A stretch of 64,000 bases of DNA, taken from assembly GCA_037718865.1 (NCBI GenBank), contig JBBJMP010000009.1, positions 1 through 64,000 of the forward strand, read 5' to 3'. This DNA is from JADCRZ01 sp037718865 (GTDB lineage: Bacteria; Bacteroidota; Bacteroidia; Chitinophagales; Chitinophagaceae). Of this stretch, positions 44,635-54,174 are shown one piece after another; within the stretch, counting starts at the first letter, position 1; every line of letters starts with the position of its first letter. The notes below the pieces were generated by a model. The model made no database searches, had not been told where the DNA came from, and saw nothing but the letters and a program-made list of their open reading frames with translations. A program made the position numbers and the translations under genes.

Positions 44635-47007
44635 ATGAAGAAAATCCTGCCCGTTATTATTTTATACATATTTTGTTTGCAATCATATGCCGATTCAACA
44701 CGAAATCATTCTGTCATCACGCAAAGGATCGTGTATCATACAGCGCAGGCCGGGGAAGTGTACCTGGTATGGGGGATAGATAAGTGGAAGGAGCCTAAAA
44801 AAAAATACTGGCCGGAAAACACGTATATAAAGGACAATCTTGCCTATTCACGGATGGAAGAGAAGTCAGATTCTTTTTCCGTGGCCATCTCGTTAGAACC
44901 TGACTCGAAAATGGATTTTATGTTCTGGATATCTAAAACCAAGAATGGAAAGAGCGCTGATAGTTGGGATTCAAACTGGACAATGAACTATCATGCCGTT
45001 TTCGGAGAACAAGAGATTATTCACGTCAACGATCGTGCGCTGTACCTGACGGTCAGCGGTTACAACATTTTACAAGCAGGGTATACGATAGCTGTTGTGT
45101 CTGGCATCCTTGTCCTCTTCCTGTTTTTCATTACAGGCCGGAAATGGGCATTTAAAACAAATGATTTTATCATGGGTCTCTGGCTCGCCGTCCTGGGGAT
45201 GTCAATGGTCATACGCGTACAAATGAATGGATTGTTTTGGCAGGGGTGGGACGGTATTCCGGGCACCTTATTTTTTGATTTCCTTTGGCTGCTTCTTGCA
45301 GGCCTGAGTATGTACGGATTATATTTCCTAACCCGCCATCTTCATTTTCTAAACCGCGTCATTTGCTTTTTTTCCATTGTGGTGTTTTTGCTGACCATTT
45401 TATTTTCCTTATCAAACATTGAAATCGTCAACCAGCTAGGAAGGCCTCTGAATTATCAATGGATATATTATTCAGATTTTATGCAGGGAACAGATGCCAA
45501 AAATGCCATTCTAAAAAACCTTACCGGTACAATGGCCCTTAACCTGGCACTTTTGCTGGCAGCCTCATTGATGCTTGGTTACGCTGCATCCCAGGTGCTG
45601 ATGCAATTGAACACGCTAAAAAAGAAAGCGCTGCTCTGGACGCCTGTAAGTTTGCTTTTTTTAATAAGCATCTATCAATACAAGACGTATAGCTATCCCC
45701 GGAACACGGAAAACCCGTTTCTTTCTCTGGGAATGTCATTGCTTACAGCTGACCGGAAAGCGCAGCTATTTTCAATGCCGTTATCCGAGGAATCCGTCCA
45801 ATACATTCATGACATCCATAATATTGCAGAAACCCCGCAATACGATACTAACGGATTGATCAACAACATTGTTCTGTTCGTTCTCGAATCTACACCGCAG
45901 CAATACGTAAACCTGTATGATTCCACCTTTAACGTAACGCCCCAGCTTAAGAAATGGAAAGGGGCATCCCGGATTTTCACTAACGTGTATGCACACATAC
46001 CAAGTACGCCAAGTTCGCTGTTTTCTTTGATTTCAGGAGTATACCCGCTGATTAGTTATAAGTCAGTAACAGTAGAGAACCCGGGGATCGGCATCCCGTC
46101 CCTTCCGGGAATATTAGTAAAGTCTGGCTGGAAATCATCTCTGTTCTTCTCTTCTGATCTGCAATATTGCCGGATGGATGAATATGCAGCCAACCAGCAG
46201 TTTGAAACCATTAAGGACGTCAAGAGCATCACATGTGACCGGAAAAAATTCAGGGATACCCATTCGATCCTCGATGGGTTGGATGACCAATGTGTAACAG
46301 AGGAATACTTCCTTTGGCATGATGCGAATAAAAAGGTAAAAAAATTCAGCGTATTATGGACCAACCAAACACACTACCCTTACTTTACCCGGGAGGAGAA
46401 TCCCAGATACGCCCCCGGAAATAAAGACCTTAACCGCTACCTGAGTGCTTTGAAACATGGAGATGAAGCTTTCGGCATGCTGATGGAAGGTTTAAAGAAA
46501 AGAAATGAACTAAACAACACACTGGTTATTGTAATCGGTGATCATGGTGAAGCCTTCGGCACTCACAACCAGACCTCGCATGCGGCTAAAATCTACGAGG
46601 AAAACATCCGCATACCCTGCATTCTGTATAATCCCATCCTGTTTCACGGAACTGTTGATCGGCAACTGGGCGGCATCATCGATATACCCGCCACAATCTG
46701 CCACTTGTCAGGTGTTGAGACACCGGAAGAATGGCAGGGCAAAAGCTTATTAACGGATACAAACCGTGATCGGACATTCTTCATTTGTCCGTATTCCGAT
46801 TTTTTATTTGGCACAAGGACAGGGAAATGGAAATATATCTATAATGCTTCTACCAATAAAAGTGAGCTGTATGACCTGGCAACAGATCCGCATGAGTTAA
46901 ACAACCTGGCCCATAAATACCCTGAGAAAGTAAAAAAAGAATATGAAGTTATCGGGGCCTGGATTCAATACCATACCCTCATGAAGCTCACAGAACGTGG
47001 CCATTAG
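44635..47007 (+). CDS. Membrane sulfatase-fold enzyme (LtaS/EptA-like transferase or sulfatase)
   Basis: A 790-residue protein. A signal peptide is followed by an N-terminal beta domain of about 120 residues that looks carbohydrate-binding (VYLVWGIDKWKEP, then FSVAISLEPDSKMDFMFW), five or so membrane helices (about 150-345), and a C-terminal alkaline-phosphatase/sulfatase domain: NIVLFVLESTPQ, HIPSTPSSLFSLISG (S457-T458-P459-S460-S461 in place of the sulfatase CxPSR), and GDHGEAFGTHNQTSHA (D636, H637). With no Cys nucleophile it is more like phosphoglycerol or phosphoethanolamine transferases. It could decorate the glycan made by the upstream synthase. A gap of 101 bases separates it from the lipoprotein gene. 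Confidence 0.72.
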   Translation: MKKILPVIILYIFCLQSYADSTRNHSVITQRIVYHTAQAGEVYLVWGIDKWKEPKKKYWPENTYIKDNLAYSRMEEKSDSFSVAISLEPDSKMDFMFWISKTKNGKSADSWDSNWTMNYHAVFGEQEIIHVNDRALYLTVSGYNILQAGYTIAVVSGILVLFLFFITGRKWAFKTNDFIMGLWLAVLGMSMVIRVQMNGLFWQGWDGIPGTLFFDFLWLLLAGLSMYGLYFLTRHLHFLNRVICFFSIVVFLLTILFSLSNIEIVNQLGRPLNYQWIYYSDFMQGTDAKNAILKNLTGTMALNLALLLAASLMLGYAASQVLMQLNTLKKKALLWTPVSLLFLISIYQYKTYSYPRNTENPFLSLGMSLLTADRKAQLFSMPLSEESVQYIHDIHNIAETPQYDTNGLINNIVLFVLESTPQQYVNLYDSTFNVTPQLKKWKGASRIFTNVYAHIPSTPSSLFSLISGVYPLISYKSVTVENPGIGIPSLPGILVKSGWKSSLFFSSDLQYCRMDEYAANQQFETIKDVKSITCDRKKFRDTHSILDGLDDQCVTEEYFLWHDANKKVKKFSVLWTNQTHYPYFTREENPRYAPGNKDLNRYLSALKHGDEAFGMLMEGLKKRNELNNTLVIVIGDHGEAFGTHNQTSHAAKIYEENIRIPCILYNPILFHGTVDRQLGGIIDIPATICHLSGVETPEEWQGKSLLTDTNRDRTFFICPYSDFLFGTRTGKWKYIYNASTNKSELYDLATDPHELNNLAHKYPEKVKKEYEVIGAWIQYHTLMKLTERGH

Positions 47008-47115
47008 ATAACTTAGGAGATTTGTGCAAATAGACCGGGTTTACCGCTTAAAAGCAAGCAGGATTAATTATCTTACACTGTAATTTATCCCGAGTCATTG
47101 CTTCAAAGGCAGCCA

Positions 47116-49428
47116 ATGAAAAAGCTTTTAACAGTTGTTTTGATCATATCCACCGGCTTAATACTGACCCAGTTTTCGTGTTCCGACAAAACGAACACTA
47201 AAACTGGTGGGGAAATGATCAGTTATAACTTCCAGGTTCGTCCCATCTTATCTGATAAATGTTATAACTGCCACGGCCCCGACGCTAATAAACGTGAAGC
47301 CGGTCTTAGACTAGACATAGCAGAAGAAGCATACAAAGCACTCAAGGAGCATCCCCGAGCTCATGCGATTACACCATTCGATCCGGAATCATCAGAACTA
47401 TTTGTTCGTATTAATTCAACCGATACGGCTATCCGGATGCCTCCGCCTTCCAGTAATCTTCAGCCGTTAAACAAAGAAGAAATTGAAGTCATCCGCCGGT
47501 GGATTAAACAGGGAGCCAAATACGAACCGCACTGGGCCTTTATGGCTCCCCGTAAGTCCACCCTGCCGGAAGTTAACAACCCCGGTTGGTGCAGAAATGA
47601 GATCGATCGGTTTGTTATGCAGCAACTCGAGAGAAATAACCTTAAACCAAACCCGGAAGCGGATAAGGAAAGATTGCTTAAAAGAGTAACGCTTGACCTT
47701 ACCGGCCTTCCTCCTTCGCCGAAACAGATAGATGCTTTTCTTAAAGACCCATCAGCCAACGCTTACGAAAAAGTAGTGGATGACCTGTTGATGGAGCCAG
47801 CATACGGCGAGCGTATGGCGCTGCCCTGGCTTGACCTGGCAAGGTTTGCCGATTCTCATGGATATCAGGATGATAATTACCGGAGCCAGTGGCCCTGGAG
47901 AGATTGGACGATCCATGCTTTTAACCGAAACATGCCTTATGACCAATTCGTTACCTGGCAACTGGCAGGTGATTTGTTACCTGATGCCACGAAGGAACAA
48001 CTCCTTGCTTCCGGCTTTAACCGTAATCATAAAATCACCGAAGAAGGGGGAGTGATTGACGAAGAATACCGGGTGGAATATGTTTCCGACCGCACTACCA
48101 CCCTGGGCAGGGCTTTTATGGGGATTACGATCGAATGCGCTAAATGCCATGATCATAAATTTGACCCTATCTCACAAAAAGAATACTACCAGGTGTACGC
48201 CTTCTTTAATAACATCAAGGAAGTGGGACATGAATCAAATGTGGGCGGTCCGGAAACCTACGCCAAAAATCCGCGTATGGATATCACTCCGGATGACCTT
48301 AAGGGAATACTTCATTTTGTTAACAAGCAGGATACGAGTAAACTGCAGGTTTCCGTAATGAAAGAAAGGGATACACTCAGAAAGACGTTTATCCTTGATC
48401 GTGGTAACTATGACGCACCCACCGCAGAAGTGCAGGCTTCCACTCCTGCAGTTATTTTACCTTTTGCGCCGGGTTATCCTCGGAACAGGCTGGGATTGGC
48501 CCAGTGGTTGTTTGATCCGGCAAATCCGCTTACGGCCAGGGTGTTTGTTAATCGTATGTGGCAGGAATTTTTTGGCCGCGGTATTGTTAAATCAGCGGCT
48601 GATTTCGGTATGCAGGGTTCACTTCCTTCGCATCCGGCCCTGCTTGACTGGCTGGCGGTAGATTTTCGTGATCATAAGTGGGATATAAAACGACTGGTAA
48701 AACACATCGTGATGTCTGCTACTTACCGGCAGTCGGCAGTGGCCGGTTCCGATAAAATAAAAAAAGACCCTGAGAACGTTTACCTCTCTTATGCACCAAG
48801 AATAAGGCTTCATGCAGAACTGGTGCGCGACATGGTGCTGGCCAGCAGTGGACTGCTGAAGCAGGCCATTGGCGGGCCCAGCGTAAAACCCTACCAGCCG
48901 CCCGGATTATGGGAACTTGCCACTTCAGGAAGGGGACTAACTACCTACAAACAGGATCACGGCGACCAGCTTTATCGCAGGGGCATGTATACTTTTATAA
49001 AAAGAACCGTTCCTCCGCCCAGCAAAACAATATTTGATGCGAGCAACCGCGATGAATGCGAGGTTAAACGCTCCCGGACAAATACACCCTTGCAGGCGCT
49101 GGTTATGATGAACGACCCGGTGGTTTTGGAGGCGTCCCTGGCGCTGGCAGACCGGTTGTTAAGCACTCATGCAACTCCGGATCAAAACATTGTTGATGCA
49201 TTCAAGAGAATTATCTGTCGTAGTCCTACAAAAAAAGAATCCGAAATACTTGTAAACTATTGGAAGGAACAGGATGCTTTTTTTAGGGCTAGTCCCGCTT
49301 CCGCCGCCGAGATTATCCAGGTCGGAGAATATAAACGCAATGAAAAGATTTCACCTTCCCGGCTAGCGGCGCTCATGCAGGTGATACAAACCATATACAA
49401 TGTCGATGAGGCAATTACGAGGTCATAA
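47116..49428 (+). CDS. DUF1549/DUF1553 (PSD1-type) cytochrome lipoprotein
   Basis: A 770-residue lipoprotein (lipobox LTQFSC) of the type first noted in planctomycetes. A cytochrome c-like N-terminal domain has the heme motif DKCYNCHGPDANKREAGLRL. DUF1549 follows (LPEVNNPGWCRNEIDRFV, LDLTGLPPSPKQ, MALPWLDLARFADSHGYQ) with a second CxxCH in IECAKCHDHKFDPI. DUF1553 is at the C-terminus (NPLTARVFVNRMWQEFFGRG, SNRDECEVKRSRTNTPLQAL). An in-frame TTG at 47098 is a less likely start. Function is unknown; with the DUF1501 protein behind it, an extracytoplasmic redox process on a carbohydrate is suspected. Confidence 0.85.
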   Translation: MKKLLTVVLIISTGLILTQFSCSDKTNTKTGGEMISYNFQVRPILSDKCYNCHGPDANKREAGLRLDIAEEAYKALKEHPRAHAITPFDPESSELFVRINSTDTAIRMPPPSSNLQPLNKEEIEVIRRWIKQGAKYEPHWAFMAPRKSTLPEVNNPGWCRNEIDRFVMQQLERNNLKPNPEADKERLLKRVTLDLTGLPPSPKQIDAFLKDPSANAYEKVVDDLLMEPAYGERMALPWLDLARFADSHGYQDDNYRSQWPWRDWTIHAFNRNMPYDQFVTWQLAGDLLPDATKEQLLASGFNRNHKITEEGGVIDEEYRVEYVSDRTTTLGRAFMGITIECAKCHDHKFDPISQKEYYQVYAFFNNIKEVGHESNVGGPETYAKNPRMDITPDDLKGILHFVNKQDTSKLQVSVMKERDTLRKTFILDRGNYDAPTAEVQASTPAVILPFAPGYPRNRLGLAQWLFDPANPLTARVFVNRMWQEFFGRGIVKSAADFGMQGSLPSHPALLDWLAVDFRDHKWDIKRLVKHIVMSATYRQSAVAGSDKIKKDPENVYLSYAPRIRLHAELVRDMVLASSGLLKQAIGGPSVKPYQPPGLWELATSGRGLTTYKQDHGDQLYRRGMYTFIKRTVPPPSKTIFDASNRDECEVKRSRTNTPLQALVMMNDPVVLEASLALADRLLSTHATPDQNIVDAFKRIICRSPTKKESEILVNYWKEQDAFFRASPASAAEIIQVGEYKRNEKISPSRLAALMQVIQTIYNVDEAITRS

Positions 49429-49463
49429 AACTAATGTGCAAATGTGCGCACAAATTTTTTACC

Positions 49464-50915
49464 ATGAAGAAAGAATTACTGGAGAACAGTTTAAATATCA
49501 ACAGGCGGCGTTTTCTTTCTCATCTGAGCATCGGGCTGGGTAGTGCTGCTTTGGGTTCTTTATTAATACCGGAACTGTTTAGCGGTGGAGCAGAAGATGA
49601 AATGGATTTGACTGGTCTTCCCCGGTTTGCTCCTAAAGCAAAACGAGTGATCTACCTGTTTCAAAACGGAGCACCCTCACAACTGGAATCATTCGATTAC
49701 AAGCCCCTGCTGACAAAAATGGTGGGTCAGGACCTTCCGGAATCTATACGTAAGGGTCAAAGGCTTACTGGCATGACCTCAGAACAAAAATCCTTTCCCC
49801 TAGTAGGTTCCTATTATTCTTTCAGTCAGCATGGACAATCGGGTGCCTGGGTAAGTGAACTGTTTCCACATATGGCTAAGATCGTGGATGACATCTGCAT
49901 CATTAAATCCATGCACACCGAAGCCATCAATCATGATCCTGCACTTACTTTTTTTCAAACCGGTGCCCAGCAGGGCAACAGGGCCAGCATGGGTTCATGG
50001 GTTAGTTACGGACTGGGTACGGAAAATAAAAATCTTCCCGCCTTCTGTGTGTTGCTTTCGCGTGGCAAAGGAAACGGCCAGGGAGTATATTCGAAATTGT
50101 GGAGCAATGGGTTTCTTGATTCCGTTCACCAGGGCGTGCAATTCAGTAGCGGTGAAAATCCCATACTCTACCTTCAGGACCCGGCAGGCATGGACAAAAA
50201 TGCCCGCCGCAACATGATTGATAAAATATCTGATCTGAACCAGCTGGGCTATAAAGAATTTGGTGACCCCGAGATCGTCACCCGTATACAACAATACGAG
50301 ATGGCTTACCGGATGCAGACAGCAGTACCGGAGATCATGGATATATCGAAAGAGTCAGACGATATTGTTAAATTATACGGCTCGGACTGTTTGGTTCCGG
50401 GAACCTATGCGGCAAATTGTTTGCTGGCCAGAAAGCTTTCCGAGAACGGGGTGCGCTTCGTGCAGCTATACCACCAGGGCTGGGATCAGCACGGCAATCT
50501 GCCGAAAGAGATGAAAGGCCAGGCCAAAGATGTTGACCAGGCTTCAGCCGCCTTGATCACTGACCTGAAGCAAAGAGGGTTGCTTGACGAAACCCTCGTA
50601 ATCTGGGGCGGTGAATTCGGTCGTACCAACTACTGCCAGGGAAAGATGACCCCGGAAAACTATGGCCGGGACCATCACCCGAGATGTTTCTCTATCTGGA
50701 TGGCAGGAGGTGGTATTAAACCGGGCGTAGTCTATGGAGATACCGACGATTTTGGATACAACATCACAAGCAACCCCGTCCACGTTCACGATTTCCAGGC
50801 AACAGCTTTACATTTACTTGGCCTCGACCATGAACGCCTCGTTTTTCGTTACCAGGGCCGACGCTTCCGGTTGACGGATGTGTCAGGGAAACTGGTCAGG
50901 GATATTATTACCTAA
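49464..50915 (+). CDS. DUF1501 protein, Tat-exported
   Basis: A 483-residue protein with a twin-arginine signal (INRRRFLSHLSIGLGSAALGSLL), so it is exported folded, perhaps with a metal. The body matches DUF1501, a sulfatase/alkaline-phosphatase relative: RVIYLFQNGAPSQLESFDYKP, MHTEAINHDPALTFFQTG, LVIWGGEFGRTNYCQGK and GRDHHPRCFSIWMAGGG. Start taken at the ATG at 49464, which puts the Tat motif in the right place; an ATG at 49434 is possible. DUF1549/DUF1553 and DUF1501 genes are a known pair, here 35 bases apart. Enzymatic activity is unknown. Confidence 0.85.
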   Translation: MKKELLENSLNINRRRFLSHLSIGLGSAALGSLLIPELFSGGAEDEMDLTGLPRFAPKAKRVIYLFQNGAPSQLESFDYKPLLTKMVGQDLPESIRKGQRLTGMTSEQKSFPLVGSYYSFSQHGQSGAWVSELFPHMAKIVDDICIIKSMHTEAINHDPALTFFQTGAQQGNRASMGSWVSYGLGTENKNLPAFCVLLSRGKGNGQGVYSKLWSNGFLDSVHQGVQFSSGENPILYLQDPAGMDKNARRNMIDKISDLNQLGYKEFGDPEIVTRIQQYEMAYRMQTAVPEIMDISKESDDIVKLYGSDCLVPGTYAANCLLARKLSENGVRFVQLYHQGWDQHGNLPKEMKGQAKDVDQASAALITDLKQRGLLDETLVIWGGEFGRTNYCQGKMTPENYGRDHHPRCFSIWMAGGGIKPGVVYGDTDDFGYNITSNPVHVHDFQATALHLLGLDHERLVFRYQGRRFRLTDVSGKLVRDIIT

Positions 50916-50926
50916 ACGCTTATTGA

Positions 50927-51955
50927 ATGCATAGAAAAAAGTTTTTACGCCAGTCAGCCTTGACAGCCGCTGGGTTTATCATCCTTAAAGACCTGTTTGC
51001 CCGGCGAAAGGGCCCGGTTTACGGGCATAATAACATGCGGTACACCATGGATAAAACCTGGGGAACATTAAACCCGGAAAAAAATCCGGTCAACGATTGC
51101 CACGAAATGGTGCAGGATAGCAGGGGCCGCATTATACTACTTACCAATGAGACAAAAAATAATCTGCTTACATACAATAAATCAGGCAAGCTGTTACGGG
51201 CTTCAGGACATGAGTTTCCGGGGGCGCATGGATTAACCCTTCAAAAAGCGAGCGGCGGGGATCTTTTGTTCATCACAGATACCAAGTTGCACCAGGTGTT
51301 CAAAACAACCCTTGAGGGAAAGATTATTCAAACCATTGATTATCCAGCGGAAACCGGAGTGTACCCCAACAAAGAGGCTTTTGTGCCTACCGAAACAACC
51401 ATATTAAACAACGGCGATTTTTATATTGCAGATGGTTACGGATCCCAGTACGTAATGCACTACGACGCAAAGGGTAAACTGAAAAATTTTTTTGGCGGCA
51501 AGGGCGACCAGCCCGCAAACTTGGATAACGCACACGGCATTTGCGTGGATACCAGGAAATTGGTTCCAACACTGCTTATAACCGATCGCACGCGTAACTG
51601 TTTCAAGCGTTTCTCAATGGATGGGAAATATATGGAAACGATCTCTTTGCCAGGGGCCTGTGTATGCAGGCCCGTTATTAAAGGAGATTATTTGTATGCT
51701 GCTGTTTTGCGTTCGCCAGACCTGAAAAACACAGGCAGCGGATTTGTCACCATCCTGGATAAAAACAATAAATGCGTTTCTAATATTGGAGGTATTGCCC
51801 CGGTTTATCAACATGAACAATTGCAGCCGCTAGCCCAGGCAGAAAAGATTTTCGTACATCCGCATGATGTATGCGTGGATGATGATGAAAATATTTATGT
51901 GGCCCAATGGAGCTCCGGTAAAGTTTATCCTTACAAGTTCAGCAGGGTCAGCTAG
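50927..51955 (+). CDS. Exported six-bladed beta-propeller (NHL-type) protein
   Basis: A 342-residue protein with a Tat/Sec-like start (MHRKKFLRQSALTAAGFIIL). NHL-like blades are visible: GRIILLTNETKNNLLTYNKSGK, DFYIADGYGSQYVMHYDAKGK, HGICVDTRKLVPTLLITDRTR and HPHDVCVDDDENIYVAQWSSG. The shape is that of peptidylglycine-lyase or NHL propellers that bind or act on small ligands. It follows the DUF1501 gene by 11 bases, so it belongs to the same exported complex or pathway. Function unknown. Confidence 0.75.
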   Translation: MHRKKFLRQSALTAAGFIILKDLFARRKGPVYGHNNMRYTMDKTWGTLNPEKNPVNDCHEMVQDSRGRIILLTNETKNNLLTYNKSGKLLRASGHEFPGAHGLTLQKASGGDLLFITDTKLHQVFKTTLEGKIIQTIDYPAETGVYPNKEAFVPTETTILNNGDFYIADGYGSQYVMHYDAKGKLKNFFGGKGDQPANLDNAHGICVDTRKLVPTLLITDRTRNCFKRFSMDGKYMETISLPGACVCRPVIKGDYLYAAVLRSPDLKNTGSGFVTILDKNNKCVSNIGGIAPVYQHEQLQPLAQAEKIFVHPHDVCVDDDENIYVAQWSSGKVYPYKFSRVS

Positions 51956-52014
51956 CAGGCTGATCCTTTTAGGGTTCTTAGCCCAAGCATTCCACCTGAA
52001 GGCAACCGGGACCG

Positions 52015-54174
52015 ATGCCGAAACCTGAAAACATGCAAAGAGTAAAAAATACAGCTCAGGGAATTTTGGTTGGGGCACTTATTTTCATGATTTTTATTCT
52101 GGCCTTTGCCGGGCACCTGCACATTCCTTCCTGGTTGAAAATTGCGGGAAGAATGCATCCCATGTTTCTTCACTTTCCTATAGTGCTTTTATTACTTTCC
52201 TTTCTTTCGTTGTGGATACCTTTTCATGAAGCGGTTGTTTGGAAATGGTTTGAAGGAGTCAGGCTGATTGCCGCTTTGTCAGCAGTGATTACTGCCATCA
52301 TGGGATTGTTGTTATCGGTAGAAGAGGAGAGAAGCGGCTCTGTTTTGCAATGGCATAAATGGAGCGGGGTGGCCGTTGCCTTATCGGCCACTGTATTTTA
52401 TGTTTTTGATTCGTATTTTGTAACGCGCCGGAGTGTCGGGAAAATATTTACTGTTCTCGGGTCTGTCCTGATATTTGCCACAGGACATTGGGGGGCCGAC
52501 CTTACACATGGCGAAAATTATTTGCTTGCCCCCATTTCAGCCGATAAAAAAGTTCCGGTTGAGCAGGCCGTAATTTTTGACGATGTGATCAAACCGGTAT
52601 TGAATCAAAAATGCGTCAGCTGCCATGGAGAAGCCAGTGTTAAAGGCGGCTTATTGCTTGATAATATCAAAGGCATTCTTAAAGGAGGAAAAACCGGTCC
52701 ACTATTTATACCTGGTAAGCCTGAGCTTAGTTTATTGATCCGCAGGATCCATCTGCCGGAACAAGATAAAAAGCACATGCCTCCGCGGTTAAAGCCGCAG
52801 CTTGCCGAAGATGAAGCCACCCTTTTGTATGCCTGGGTCAGGTCAGGGGCTTTACTGGATAAAAAACTAACCACGTTGCCGATAGAAGATTCCTTCCGTA
52901 TCGTAGCTTCCAGGTTCCTTGGTGCAGAAGAGGCCGACTTTAGCCAAACCCTTTACGGATTCAAGCCTGCAGACGCGAAAACCATAAAGTCATTAAATAA
53001 TAATTACCGGGTAGTTGAACCCTTAAATGCAGGCTCTCCGGCACTGGCGGTGCGGTTTTACGGGAGAACCATGTATTCATCCAAAGCGTTGGAAGATGTG
53101 TTGACGGTCAAGCAACAGGTCACAGAGTTAAACCTTGCCAGAATGCCGGTTAAAGATGGGGACCTCAAACTGATCAGTGAGCTGCCTAACCTTGCGAGAT
53201 TAAATTTAAATTATTCGGATATCTCAGATAAGGGCATTGGCCAGTTAAGCAGCCTGAAGAACCTTCAGTCGATTGCTTTAGCCGGAACATCGGTTACCAA
53301 TACTTCATTAAAGAATATCCTGTCTTTACCGAAGTTAACGTCGGTTTTTATCTGGGATACCCGTATTGACAGTACTCAGGTTTCAACAATGCGAACTATG
53401 TTTCCGCGCCTTCGCATTGAAACCGGTTTTATGAATGACGGACGGGATACTATTGCCCTTTCTCCACCCCTGATCGCAACAGCTTCAGGATTTTTTGATA
53501 CCTCCATGCGGGTCAAGATCAAACATCCTTTTAAAGGGGCTGCAATCAGGTATACCATTGACGGTTCTGTACCGGATAGCGTTAAAGGTGAACTGTACAA
53601 AGATCCTATCAGGTTAACTAAAAATGCAACGGTCATTGCCCGGGCGTTCAAAGACGGTTGGTTTGGAAGCAGGGCCAGCCAATCCGAATACATTAAGAAA
53701 GGACTTAAACCGGATTCCATAGAACTCATTACTCCGCCCGATCCTACATACAGAACAGCAAAATCATCTCTTTTAACCGACCTGAGTCTGGGGCCATTGG
53801 AGTTCCGAAATGAGGAATGGCTGGGTTATCATAAAAATGACGCCGGATACTATCTTTATTTCAATAATGCCGTTACGGTCAGGTCCGTTTTATTTCATTT
53901 GTTGCAGAATACCGGCGCACATATTTTTCCGCCTGTCAAACTCGATATCTGGGTAGGCATGGAAAAGGGTCAATTAAAGCCAATAGGCAGCCTTACACCA
54001 AGGATGCCTAAAAAAAATGAAGACCCTTTACAAGTGACCGAAGAATTGGAATTTGCTCCGCAACAGGTGAAGGCTATCCGTATTCTAGTCCGGCGGTTGA
54101 ACGTTCTACCTTCCTGGCATAAAGAAAAGGGTAAACCTGCCTGGGTTTTTCTTAGCGAGATTGTGGTTAATTAG
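52015..54174 (+). CDS. DUF2231-cytochrome fusion with LRR-like and chitobiase-like domains
   Basis: A 719-residue membrane protein. Four helices at the N-terminus (about 18-165; HPMFLHFPIVLLLLSFLSLW) are DUF2231-like. A cytochrome c-type domain with VLNQKCVSCHGEASVKGGL follows. Next is a leucine-rich stretch of four or so repeats (about 365-465; LNLARMPVKDGDLKLISELP), then a chitobiase C-terminal-like/Fn3 domain (AAIRYTIDGSVPDSVKGELY) and a final beta-rich domain. It has the look of an anchor passing electrons between the membrane and the exported DUF1549/DUF1501 partners. It ends the plus-strand block and its stop overlaps the end of the convergent gene by 8 bases. Confidence 0.78.
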   Translation: MPKPENMQRVKNTAQGILVGALIFMIFILAFAGHLHIPSWLKIAGRMHPMFLHFPIVLLLLSFLSLWIPFHEAVVWKWFEGVRLIAALSAVITAIMGLLLSVEEERSGSVLQWHKWSGVAVALSATVFYVFDSYFVTRRSVGKIFTVLGSVLIFATGHWGADLTHGENYLLAPISADKKVPVEQAVIFDDVIKPVLNQKCVSCHGEASVKGGLLLDNIKGILKGGKTGPLFIPGKPELSLLIRRIHLPEQDKKHMPPRLKPQLAEDEATLLYAWVRSGALLDKKLTTLPIEDSFRIVASRFLGAEEADFSQTLYGFKPADAKTIKSLNNNYRVVEPLNAGSPALAVRFYGRTMYSSKALEDVLTVKQQVTELNLARMPVKDGDLKLISELPNLARLNLNYSDISDKGIGQLSSLKNLQSIALAGTSVTNTSLKNILSLPKLTSVFIWDTRIDSTQVSTMRTMFPRLRIETGFMNDGRDTIALSPPLIATASGFFDTSMRVKIKHPFKGAAIRYTIDGSVPDSVKGELYKDPIRLTKNATVIARAFKDGWFGSRASQSEYIKKGLKPDSIELITPPDPTYRTAKSSLLTDLSLGPLEFRNEEWLGYHKNDAGYYLYFNNAVTVRSVLFHLLQNTGAHIFPPVKLDIWVGMEKGQLKPIGSLTPRMPKKNEDPLQVTEELEFAPQQVKAIRILVRRLNVLPSWHKEKGKPAWVFLSEIVVN

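Noticed and set aside
44635..47007. Classical type I sulfatase
   Set aside because: The Cys or Ser of a proper C/SxPSR motif with the final Arg is missing and the enzyme is multi-pass in the membrane, more like LtaS/EptA.
54167..54174. Overlap of two convergent genes as a sign of a wrong gene
   Set aside because: Both genes have strong features; an 8-base overlap of stop regions is common and needs no special explanation.
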